From an uncultured Chloroflexota bacterium (GTDB taxonomy: Bacteria > Chloroflexota > Chloroflexia > Thermomicrobiales > UBA6265): a DNA stretch of 64,000 bases. Within the stretch, counting starts at the first letter, position 1; each line of letters begins with the position of its first letter. The notes under the pieces are model-generated. The model was not told the DNA's origin, did not search any database, and was given only the letters and a program-made list of their open reading frames with translations. Made by a program: the position numbers and the translations under genes. The stretch is from NCBI GenBank assembly GCA_937901745.1, contig CALGSZ010000004.1, positions 1-64,000 on the forward strand, read 5' to 3'. Of this stretch, positions 51,740 to 59,946 are shown one piece after another.

Positions 51740-52294
51740 ATGATTCGTTGCCCTGACTGCTCGACTGAGAATCCGGACGACGCGCGGTTTTGCATCAACT
51801 GCGGCCGGCAACTGCAGGCAACGGCTCAGGCCGAGCCCGTCAATGCTCCGAACACTCCGAATCAGTTCGAGCAGGTCCGGACGGCGGGCGCGAATCTCCG
51901 AAACGCTCCGTCATTGCACTTCGATGAGGATCTCGGCGACTCCGGCGGCGAGCGCGTCCTTTGGGAAGGACGGCCGAACTGGCCGCTTTCCTGGCTCGGC
52001 GTCATCATGAACCGCTACAAGCTGACGAACGAGCGATTCATCCACGAGCATGGATTCATTCGTAAGAGGACCGAGCAGATCGATCTCTACCGCATCGAGG
52101 ATGTCTACATGCGGCAGGGCCTGATCGAGCGCATGCTGAACCTGGGCGATGTCGGGTTCGCGTCCGCCGACGCCACCGCGCCGCACTTCGAGCTCCACGA
52201 CGTGCGTGATCCAGAGCGCGTCAAGGATCTCATTTGGCGAGCCGCTCGCGCCGAGCGACAGCGCCGCCGTGTCCTCATCCGCGAGGAGATGTAG
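51740..52294 (+). CDS. zinc-ribbon plus PH-like domain protein
   Basis: A 184-residue protein. An N-terminal zinc ribbon (RCPDCSTENPDDARFCINCGR, CxxC-x12-CxxC) and a linker are followed by a bacterial PH-like (YdbS/bPH2) domain: ERVLWEGRPNWPL, NRYKLTNERFIHEHGFIRKRTEQIDLYRIEDVYMRQGLIERML and GDVGFASAD. There is no membrane helix. Start at ATG 51740 with GAGGAG (51727-51732). Function unknown. Confidence 0.85.
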   Translation: MIRCPDCSTENPDDARFCINCGRQLQATAQAEPVNAPNTPNQFEQVRTAGANLRNAPSLHFDEDLGDSGGERVLWEGRPNWPLSWLGVIMNRYKLTNERFIHEHGFIRKRTEQIDLYRIEDVYMRQGLIERMLNLGDVGFASADATAPHFELHDVRDPERVKDLIWRAARAERQRRRVLIREEM

Positions 52295-52496
52295 CCACCA
52301 AACCTGCATCCTCTCCGCATCGATCGCTTCTCGGCGCCTCGAGGTGCGCGAGGCGACCGATCGTGTCGTCCCGTCACAAACCGGGCATGCAACTTGCGGC
52401 GCCGAGGGAGCCGGACATCGTCACCGGCTGCGGCTAGGCCGCTGCCGCCTCCGCGTGGAGCGGACGGCATGCGCCCACGTGCGAGAGGAGGACGTC

Positions 52497-53030
52497 ATGC
52501 GTTACGGGAAGCGGTTGCTAGCGCCAATTGGTGCGGCGCTCGTGCTCGGCATCGTGGCGCTCGGCGGGGCGCCGGGATTGGTCGCTCAGGAAGACATGCA
52601 GGCCACGCCTGAGGCCGGCGCGGCTCGGCCCGCGCATATCCATAACGGCACGTGTGAAGAGCTCGGCGACGTCGTCCAGCCGCTGACCGACCTCACGGCA
52701 GCCACCGGCACGGCCGAGGGCAACGCGGACGCGATCCCGGCCGAGTATTCCTACACGCTCGTCCCGATGTCGCTGGACGACATTCTGGCGGAGGATCATG
52801 CCATCAACGTGCACGAGAGCGCGGAGAACATCGGCAACTACATCGCCTGCGGCAACCTCGGCGGCGTCCGTGATGCCAATGGCGCTCTCGTCATCGGCCT
52901 CTCTGAGCTGAACGACTCCGGCTACACCGGTATTGCCTATCTCGCGCCCGATGCCAACGACCCATCGGCGACCGGCGTCTCGGTCTTCATCGCGCCGGTC
53001 AACTCTGACACGCCAGACGCGGGCGTCTAG
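52497..53030 (+). CDS. small secreted protein, paralog of the interrupted gene at 57.8 kb
   Basis: A 177-residue protein with a signal sequence (GKRLLAPIGAALVLGIVALGGAPGLVAQ). The mature domain HIHNGTCEELGDVVQPLTDLT to GLSELNDSGYTGIAYLAP and VSVFIAPV has two conserved cysteines and a beta-rich pattern. The same Cys-(E/D)-(E/D)-LG-VV opening and (C)G-rich centre recur in the protein at 57769-58857. No named family. Strong GAGAGGAGG site upstream. Confidence 0.82.
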   Translation: MRYGKRLLAPIGAALVLGIVALGGAPGLVAQEDMQATPEAGAARPAHIHNGTCEELGDVVQPLTDLTAATGTAEGNADAIPAEYSYTLVPMSLDDILAEDHAINVHESAENIGNYIACGNLGGVRDANGALVIGLSELNDSGYTGIAYLAPDANDPSATGVSVFIAPVNSDTPDAGV

Positions 53031-53052
53031 TCCGACGCTCGAGGCTTAGCGA

Positions 53053-53083
53053 TGCGGGGGCGGGCACCTAACCCGCCCCCGCA
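53053..53083. terminator. bidirectional terminator between convergent genes
   Basis: A perfect 12-bp stem (TGCGGGGGCGGG, 53053-53064, with 53072-53083) and a 7-nt loop lie between the stop of the small secreted protein and the end of the convergent ABC ATPase gene, followed by ATGTGTTTG. Confidence 0.75.
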
Positions 53084-53112
53084 ATGTGTTTGACGTTGTT
53101 GAGACGGTCCGA

Positions 53113-54165
53113 TCAGCCACTGGCCACGTTGTCGGTGACGCGGTGGCAGGCGACGAAGTGTCCCGGCTCGACCTCTTGCAGCATTGGCCGGTCAATGTCG
53201 CAGAGGCCGGGAATGCGGTCTGGACAGCGGGAGAAGAACGGGCAGCCGCGAGGGAACGCGCCACTCGTCGGCGGTTCGCCCGGCACGACCTCGCGGTGGC
53301 GGAAGCGGTTCCGCGGGTCGGGTTCGGGGATCGCGTTGATCAGCGCCCGCGTGTAGGGATGGAGCGGGCGATCGATCACCTGAGCGGCCGAGCCGATCTC
53401 GACGATGGTCCCCAGGTACATGACGGCAATGCGGTCGGCGAAGGTGCGCGCGCTGGCGATGTCGTGCGTGATATAGAGGAACGAGACGCCCCGCTCGGTT
53501 TGAATCGTCCGCAGGAGGTTGAGGATTTCCACCCGGCTCGAGGCGTCGATCATCGAGACCGGCTCGTCGGCGACGATGTAATCCGGATCGCGGACGAGTG
53601 CCCGGGCGATGCCGACGCGCTGTCGCTGGCCGCCCGACATCATCGTCGGGTACTTCGATGCGAACCTGGGCGCGGGCACGAGATCAACGGCTTCCAGGGC
53701 GCGGTAGACGCGCTGCCGCCGCTCTTCCGCCGGCACGCCATCAATGATCAGCGGCTCTTCGATGAGGTCGTAGACCCGGAAGTAGGGATTGAGGCTGGAA
53801 AACGGGTCTTGAAAGACAATTTGGGCGCGTCGCCGCAACCAGCCGAGACTCTCCTCCGGCGCGGCGGTGATGTCCTGCCCGTCGAAGACCACCCGGCCAC
53901 GCGCTGGCGCGATCAAGCGAAGCGAGACGCGGCCGAGCGTTGACTTGCCGCTGCCCGACTCACCGACGAGCGCGACTGTCTCCCCCTTGGCGACTTCCAG
54001 GCTGACGTCATTGAGCGCGTGGACCTGGCCGGTGCGGAAGAATCCCTTGCGGATCTGGTAGACGACCTCGATCCCCTCCAGGGAGATGAGTGGGGCAGTG
54101 GCGGTCGCGGTCGCGGCGGCTGTCTCCTGAGCCGGCGCGTGGGTAGCCCGGACGGAATCAGTCAT
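53113..54165 (-). CDS. oligopeptide-type ABC transporter ATPase (DppF/OppF family)
   Basis: A 350-residue nucleotide-binding subunit: Walker A GESGSGKST, Q-loop region VFQDPFSSLNP, signature MSGGQRQR, Walker B YIVADEPVSMIDAS, H-loop THDIASA, and the C-terminal oligopeptide-type extension GCPFFSRCPDRIPGLCD with Cys residues that may bind a cluster or metal. The ATG at 54165 has GGGAG upstream and overlaps the DppD gene by 8 bases. No permease gene is adjacent; the pairs at 24.7 and 38.5 kb are candidates. Confidence 0.94.
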   Translation of the reverse strand: MTDSVRATHAPAQETAAATATATAPLISLEGIEVVYQIRKGFFRTGQVHALNDVSLEVAKGETVALVGESGSGKSTLGRVSLRLIAPARGRVVFDGQDITAAPEESLGWLRRRAQIVFQDPFSSLNPYFRVYDLIEEPLIIDGVPAEERRQRVYRALEAVDLVPAPRFASKYPTMMSGGQRQRVGIARALVRDPDYIVADEPVSMIDASSRVEILNLLRTIQTERGVSFLYITHDIASARTFADRIAVMYLGTIVEIGSAAQVIDRPLHPYTRALINAIPEPDPRNRFRHREVVPGEPPTSGAFPRGCPFFSRCPDRIPGLCDIDRPMLQEVEPGHFVACHRVTDNVASG

Positions 54166-55189
54166 GGCTGACTCCCGCCGGCTCCTTGAGATGAGCGAGG
54201 TAGAGATCGCCGGCGACACCTGGGTCGTTGAGCCAGCAGCGAGCGTGGCCGCCGTCGCCGATCGGAATCGGCGGCGGGACGTCGGTGTCGCACGGCGCGA
54301 ACCGGTACGGGCACCGGGGATGGAATCGGCATCCCGCTGGCGGGTTGGTCAGGTCCGGCGGCTCGCCCGGCATCGGCTGAGGAGGCGTCGTCGCGCGCAG
54401 GCGCGGCAAGCTCGCCAGGAGAAGCCGCGCGTAAGGGTGGCGCGGCTCGAGCAGCACGCGCTCCGCCGGGCCGTATTCAGCGTGCCAGCCGGCGTACGCC
54501 ACGGCGATGTGATCGCAGAGGTCGCTGGCGAGACCGATGTCGTGCGTGATGAAGATCATCGAGATGCCCGGATCCTGCTTCAGATCCTTGAGCAGGTTCA
54601 TGATCTGCGCCTGAACGCTGACGTCGAGGGCAGAGGTCGGCTCGTCGAGGATGAGCACGTCTGGATCGAGGACGAGAGCCATCGCCAGCACCACGCGCTG
54701 CTTCTGCCCGCCGCTCAACTCATGGGGATAGCGTGTAGCGAACTCGGGCGAGAGCCCGACCCGCACGAGTAGCTCGTTCACGCGCGACCGGATCGCTTGC
54801 TTCGAGAGGCGGCCATCGAGCTGCAACGGCTCCGCGATCTGGTCGCCGATCTTGAGCACCGGGTTGAGGACGTTCATCGCCCCTTGGAAGACCATCGCGA
54901 TCCGGCGCCAGCGGATCTCTCGCCGGAACTCGTCCTCGGAAAGCGCGCGGATGTCTTGACCTTCCAAGCGGATCGAGCCGTCGAAACGGACCACATTCTT
55001 CGGGAGGAGACGCATCAGCGCGACGGCTAGGCTCGTCTTGCCGCTGCCCGACTCACCGACGATTCCGACCGCCTCCCCACGCCTCTCGATCGTGAATGAG
55101 ACACCGTCCACCGCGCGGACGACGCGTCCGCCGGAGACGTAATGGAGATGCAGATCCTCGACGGCGAGGAGCGGCGCCGGTGCAGTCAT
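54158..55189 (-). CDS. oligopeptide-type ABC transporter ATPase (DppD/OppD family)
   Basis: A 343-residue ATPase: Walker A GESGSGKTS, Q-loop VFQGAMNVLNP, signature LSGGQKQR, Walker B VLILDEPTSALD, H-loop THDIGLA, and C-terminal Cys-containing extension (GCRFHPRCPYRFAPC). The ATG at 55189 has no ribosome site but a TATAGT -10 (55201-55196) lies 6 bases upstream, suggesting a leaderless transcript. Confidence 0.93.
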   Translation of the reverse strand: MTAPAPLLAVEDLHLHYVSGGRVVRAVDGVSFTIERRGEAVGIVGESGSGKTSLAVALMRLLPKNVVRFDGSIRLEGQDIRALSEDEFRREIRWRRIAMVFQGAMNVLNPVLKIGDQIAEPLQLDGRLSKQAIRSRVNELLVRVGLSPEFATRYPHELSGGQKQRVVLAMALVLDPDVLILDEPTSALDVSVQAQIMNLLKDLKQDPGISMIFITHDIGLASDLCDHIAVAYAGWHAEYGPAERVLLEPRHPYARLLLASLPRLRATTPPQPMPGEPPDLTNPPAGCRFHPRCPYRFAPCDTDVPPPIPIGDGGHARCWLNDPGVAGDLYLAHLKEPAGVSHD

Positions 55190-55293
55190 ACCGTCACTAT
55201 ACAGGACCGACCGAGCCGCGGAGTCACGCTTGGCGACCGGCACTTCAGGCAGACGGTGCCGCTAATGCTACTCCGGCGGCGATGCCCGGCGGA

Positions 55294-57393
55294 TCAGGCC
55301 GGGCGGACAGTGACCCGGTTGCTGTGGAAGGTGGACTGCCCGCCCAGGTCGGCCAGCGCGTCGGATGTCAGCCAGTTGACGTTGCGTCCATCCGGCGAGC
55401 GGCTGCCCCAATAGCCCTTCGGAGCGACGGCGACGCCAGGCGGCACATCGTCGGTGACGATCGCGCGCAGGTGAATGCAGCCACGCCGGTTCTCGACAAC
55501 GACTTCAGCGCCGTGGTGGATACCCCGCGCCGCGGCGTCCGCCGGATTGATCTCGATGAACGGCTCGCCTTCCTTGTGCGCGTGCTTCTCCTGGTTGGCG
55601 AAGGACGAGGAGACGAAGTGATGAGCGGCGCCGGAGAGGAGCGTCAGCGGCGCGCTCAGCGGATCGCGTCCGACGGCGCCATCGGACTCGGTGGCGAACT
55701 CGGCGGGCGGAACGTAGTCGGGCAATGGATCGACCCCATACTCGGTCATCACCTCGCAGCGTAGCTCGACCTTACCGGAGGGCGTCGGGAAGTGGCCGTC
55801 GGCGAAAGGCACGATGGGTTCGCCGTCATCAAGGGCGTAGGGCACTGTCCCTTCCCGCTGCAGCCGCTCGAGTGTGATGCCGGCCAGGAGCGGATTCTTG
55901 GCGCGCGTCGCGTCGAGCACCTCGGCGATGATTTCCTCTGGCGTTTGCCGCAGCCACGGCTCGTCGTAGCCCATCGCTTCGGCGAGCAGCCGCATCACCG
56001 TCCAGTTGCTCTTTGCCTCGCCGCGCGGCGGGATCGCCTGCTGGTTGTATTGCAGATGGCGATGACCGTAGGGCTTGTGGAGATCGGTCTGTTCCAGCTG
56101 CGTCGTCGCTGGCAGGACGATATCGGCGTAGCGCGCGGTGTCGGTTAGGAACTGCTCGTGGACGACTGTGAAGAGGTCGTCTCGCATCAGTCCGCGGACG
56201 ATGAGACCGGCGTTCGGGCTGGAGGTGACGGGGTTCGCGCCGAAGACGTAGAGGGCCTTGATCGGCGGGTTGTCGATCTCGCCGGTCAGGGCCGCGCCAA
56301 GCCGATTCATGTTGACTACGCGTGGCACCGGCGGACACTCGGAAGCGTGGCCAACCGCCTCCGCGTCCCAGACGATGTGGCTGCTCTGCGAGTAGAAGAG
56401 CCCGCCGCCGCGCACACCGTATTGGCCGACGACGGCCGGCAGGCAGCAGAGCGCTCGGATGGTTTGCCCGCCGTTGCCGTGCCGCTGCAGGCCGTCCGCG
56501 AATTTGAGAAGCGCCGGCTTGACCGTGCCGTAACGTCGGGCCAATTCGACGATCGTCGTCTCGGGCACGCCCGTGATCGCCGCGACGCGGTCCGGCGGGT
56601 AGAGCGCGGCGCGGTCGCGCAGGTCTTCCCAGCCAATGGTGTGCGCCCGCAGCCAGGCCTCGTCATGCAGGCCCTCGGCGAAGAGGACGTGGATCAGGCC
56701 GAGCGCCAGCGCGGCGTCGGTCGCGGGCCGGGGCTGAATATGAAGATCGGCCGAGCGGGCGGTAAGCGTGCGCCGGGGATCGATGACTACGACTTCGGCG
56801 CCGCTCCGCTGTGCCTGCCGCAGGAGCGGCATGAAGTGCGGGTTGGTGCTGGCGGGGTTATGCCCCCAGATCAACACGAGGCGACTGTGCAGCACGTCGC
56901 GGGGATCCGGCGACAGCTTCCCGCCGATCGTTGCGGTCACCGCGACCGCTGCGGCAGCGTCGCAGATCGCGCGCGCCAAGCCGCTCGCGCCCATCCGGTT
57001 CCAGAGGCGGGCGCTCGCGACGGTCATCTCGACGAGGCCGAGCGTGCCGCTGTAGGAGTAGGGAAGGATTGCCGCCGCGCCATACTCGGCGATGGTCTCT
57101 TTCCACCGCCGGGCAATCTCCGCGATGGCCTCATCCCAGGTGATCCGCTCCCATTGCCCGCTCCCCTTCGGTCCGGTCCGGCGCAGCGGGTGGAGGAGGC
57201 GATCCGGGTGGTAGACCCGATCGAGATAGGGGCGGACTTTGGCGCACAACCAGCCCTGCGTAATCGGGTGATCCGGATCGGCGATGAAGCGGACAGCGCG
57301 CCCGTCGCGCACCTCGGTCAGGGTCGCGCAGGTATCCGGGCAATCGTGCGGGCAGGCTCCGCGGATGAGCATCGTTGGAGCGGCACTTGCCAT
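55294..57393 (-). CDS. molybdopterin (bis-MGD) oxidoreductase with [4Fe-4S] site
   Basis: A 699-residue DMSO-reductase-family catalytic subunit. The N-terminal cluster motif is C14-C18-C22-C50 (GACPHDCPDTC ... GWLCAK). Cofactor-binding segments follow (LIWGHNPASTNPHFMP, VVIDPRRTLTARSADLHIQPRPATDAALALGL, VFGANPVTSSPN, ADIVLPATTQLEQTD), and a C-terminal barrel ends NWLTSDALADLGGQSTFHSNRV. There is no Tat signal and no electron-transfer subunit next door, so it is likely cytoplasmic and soluble. Substrate unknown. The ATG at 57393 has GAGGAGGG at good spacing. Confidence 0.93.
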   Translation of the reverse strand: MASAAPTMLIRGACPHDCPDTCATLTEVRDGRAVRFIADPDHPITQGWLCAKVRPYLDRVYHPDRLLHPLRRTGPKGSGQWERITWDEAIAEIARRWKETIAEYGAAAILPYSYSGTLGLVEMTVASARLWNRMGASGLARAICDAAAAVAVTATIGGKLSPDPRDVLHSRLVLIWGHNPASTNPHFMPLLRQAQRSGAEVVVIDPRRTLTARSADLHIQPRPATDAALALGLIHVLFAEGLHDEAWLRAHTIGWEDLRDRAALYPPDRVAAITGVPETTIVELARRYGTVKPALLKFADGLQRHGNGGQTIRALCCLPAVVGQYGVRGGGLFYSQSSHIVWDAEAVGHASECPPVPRVVNMNRLGAALTGEIDNPPIKALYVFGANPVTSSPNAGLIVRGLMRDDLFTVVHEQFLTDTARYADIVLPATTQLEQTDLHKPYGHRHLQYNQQAIPPRGEAKSNWTVMRLLAEAMGYDEPWLRQTPEEIIAEVLDATRAKNPLLAGITLERLQREGTVPYALDDGEPIVPFADGHFPTPSGKVELRCEVMTEYGVDPLPDYVPPAEFATESDGAVGRDPLSAPLTLLSGAAHHFVSSSFANQEKHAHKEGEPFIEINPADAAARGIHHGAEVVVENRRGCIHLRAIVTDDVPPGVAVAPKGYWGSRSPDGRNVNWLTSDALADLGGQSTFHSNRVTVRPA

Positions 57394-57768
57394 AAGTGGA
57401 CCCTCCTCGAGAGGAAGCGGCCGACAGTGCGGCCAGCATACGGCGAGACCGGCGACGTGGACAACATCCAGATTGACGGACCGAAATCGCCGTGTGAATA
57501 TTGCGCGGAGTCCTGGGCAGAACTCAGTACGAATGAGCATTTCTGACCCATCGGCCGCGTCGCTTCATTCGCTGAATCTCGCGCTACGCGAGGGCCGCCG
57601 GGTCCTGGTCGTGTTGGCTTCGAACGCAGTGTTCGCTCGACTGGCACTGATGCCGCGAGCGGCCTTGCCAACGAAGCCCCGGTTCGGGAACCGTTCGCAC
57701 TCCGTTGCCGTCTACCTGAATGCTTTTTGGAGTTGGTGAGTTTCGAGGCAGGAGGAGAAGAGAGCGCA
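57394..57768. promoter_or_regulatory. divergent intergenic region upstream of the molybdopterin enzyme and the interrupted gene
   Basis: About 375 bases without a gene. On the minus strand TTGTCC (57464-57459), an 18-bp spacer and TATGCT (57440-57435) form a possible promoter of the molybdopterin enzyme gene. A CGGTTC-GG-GAACCG dyad lies at 57680-57693, about 75 bases upstream of the interrupted gene. Nothing else seen. Confidence 0.35.
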
Positions 57769-58857
57769 ATGCGGAGCCTCGTGAGACCACTGTCGGCGAT
57801 CATGGTCCTGATACTCGCCGGGACCACCTTCTCCCTTGCGCTGGGGCGCTCGGTCACCCTAGCGCAAGACGGCGGGCCCCTCACCGCAGCGGTGTAGGAC
57901 GACAGCTGTGACGACCTTGGCGCTGTCGTCGTCAACCTGCGGGACTTGAGTGAGCAGGACGGTGGCGTCCTGACGAGCTTTTCCACCGTCAACATTCCGA
58001 TCGACGACTTCTCGATGGGTGGTTTCGCGATCAGTGTAAGCGACAACTTCGGTGATTTGGTCGCCTGCGGGGAGGTTCCGCCGTTCTCAGGGAGCGACGC
58101 CTTCATCGCCCTCCCGGCGCAGAACGCATCCGGGCTCGGCGGCGTTGCCTGGCTGCATGAGCGCGATGATCGGACGCAAGTCTCGATCTTCCTGACCGAG
58201 GTCGGGGAGGGGAGCGATGAGTCGTCGCTGCCGCCTGATGAGGAAGAGTCCCCACCCCCGCCGGAGGAACCGACGCCAACGGCGACGGCCGAGCCGACTG
58301 AGAGCCCACGGCCGGTGCGGACGCCTTCGCCAACGGCAGAGCCGGAGGAATCCGACGGCTATGTGACGTACACCAGTCCGAGCTATGGCTGGTCGCTGCG
58401 GTACGACCCGCTCGTCTGGGAGGTCCGGCGGGACGAAGTAGAGGATTCCGAATATGGTCCCATTGACTGGTTCAACATTAGCAATGGGATCAGCTTCATC
58501 AGCATTGCGACCCAGGGTGGCTGGACAGAAGATACCCCGGCCAACTCGATGGCTTGCGTCCAGTGGTACGACGAGAACATCTCCCTCTGGGAAGGCTATA
58601 CCAATGTCGAGCCCTGGATTGGGGACGACGGTAAGCCGGTCCGGGGTGGGAACCGCCTCGACGCCTACGGCGCCTGGAGCTACACCTTCATTGACGAGGA
58701 AACCGGCGCCTCGCTTGACAACGTCCTCTACGTGCGCTGCATCTCCATTGATGGAGGCCGAGCGCAGATCGAGCTTCGCCAGTGGACGACGCCGCGTGGC
58801 TACAACAGCCAGGCCGCCGCGCGCGAGGACTTGCTGAGCGGACTCGAGCTTCCGTAG
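57769..58857 (+). pseudogene. secreted-protein gene interrupted by an in-frame TAG
   Basis: An ATG at 57769 with AGGAGGAGAAG upstream opens a clear signal sequence (MRSLVRPLSAIMVLILAGTT ... LAQ). Translation meets TAG at 57895-57897, codon 43. The same frame continues without another stop to 58857, encoding DDSCDDLGAVVVNLRDLSE, a paralog of the mature domain at 52497. Next come an acidic Pro/Glu/Thr-rich linker and a second domain (about 170 residues, YTSPSYGWSLRYDPLVWEV to a C-terminal QAAAREDLLSGLELP). The internal ATG at 57946 would give a 303-residue product lacking the signal and the first conserved cysteine. Pseudogenisation, stop readthrough or a sequencing error are all possible. Confidence 0.8.
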
Positions 58858-58935
58858 CGCGCGTTCCCGCGCACCACGCGAAAGATCGCTGTCAATTGCG
58901 CGCCCACTGTTCGGCTCATCCGGGGAGCGGGCGCG

Positions 58936-59946
58936 CTACCAGCGGGCGAAGAGGGGCGGAAGCGTCACCTTCGCCTGAAACTCCGTGAAGTCGGTGCGCC
59001 AATCAACGAAGGTACGGCGGAAGTCGAACCGGTCGAGCGGGGCAAACGGCTGATGTCCGCCGTAGAAGCTGAAGGCGTAGGCGTAACCGGCGGCAGCTAG
59101 GGCCGCGCGTGTCTCGGCATTGAAGGTATCCGGCTTGCCGACCGGGTAGGCGAAGAGCCGTGGCGGCGCGCCAAGCTCGGCGGCGATGCGGTCGCGGCAG
59201 GTTGCCACCTCGTAGAGCTGGCGATCGGCGGGGAGGCGGGCGAGGATCGGGTGCGTCACCGTGTGGCCGCCGAACGTCATACCCGCGGCGTGCATCTCGC
59301 GGGCCATGTCCCAGGTCATCCAGAGATCCTTGGCCGCGGCCGAATCCAGGCGGCCGGAGCCGGTCACCTCGGCAAGATGGTCGAGGAACGCGGAGGCGCG
59401 CTCTCCCGGCAGGCGCCGGTAGACGGCAATGGCCGCCGCGATTGCCGCCGAACGGTCGCCGCGATCGAGATAGATGGGCTCCGGCAGCCAATCGTCCGCC
59501 GGTATGACCGATCGCTCGCTGGACCGGATCATCCAGGCAATCTCGTCCCACCACGCCGCGCCGCCGGTATCGAGGAAGCCGGTGCAGAGGAAGAAGACCG
59601 CGCGCAGCCCGTGCCGCCGGAGGAGCGGGAACGCCAACTCGTAGTTGTCGCGGTAACCGTCATCGAAGGTGAGCAAGATATGGCGGCCGCGCCGGCCGGA
59701 GAGCACGAGCGGCAGGTCATCGCCGCTGATGACGTCGGCGTTCCGAGCCAGGAACGCGAGCTGCTGGTCGAGTCCTTCGGCGGTCGCGCTGAAGACATCC
59801 GGGAAGTACGGCGTGGTCAACGCATCGCCGATGCGGTGGTAGTTGAGGACGAGGACGCCGTGCCAGGTCGGCAGGCGTCGTACCAGGCGGCCACTCCGGC
59901 TGCGCTCGAGCGCCGTGGCGGCGAGGGAGATAGCGGTCGCGCTCAT
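58936..59946 (-). CDS. polysaccharide deacetylase (NodB-type)
   Basis: A 336-residue carbohydrate esterase family 4-like protein: LTFDDGYRDNYELAFPLL (catalytic Asp and metal Asp), FGGHTVTHPILARL (metal His pair HxxxH), FAYPVGKPDTFNAETRAALAAAGY. There is no signal peptide; the N-terminus is helical. It would remove acetyl groups from an amino-sugar polymer or intermediate. The ATG at 59946 overlaps the previous gene's stop by 4 bases. Last gene of the envelope operon. Confidence 0.9.
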   Translation of the reverse strand: MSATAISLAATALERSRSGRLVRRLPTWHGVLVLNYHRIGDALTTPYFPDVFSATAEGLDQQLAFLARNADVISGDDLPLVLSGRRGRHILLTFDDGYRDNYELAFPLLRRHGLRAVFFLCTGFLDTGGAAWWDEIAWMIRSSERSVIPADDWLPEPIYLDRGDRSAAIAAAIAVYRRLPGERASAFLDHLAEVTGSGRLDSAAAKDLWMTWDMAREMHAAGMTFGGHTVTHPILARLPADRQLYEVATCRDRIAAELGAPPRLFAYPVGKPDTFNAETRAALAAAGYAYAFSFYGGHQPFAPLDRFDFRRTFVDWRTDFTEFQAKVTLPPLFARW

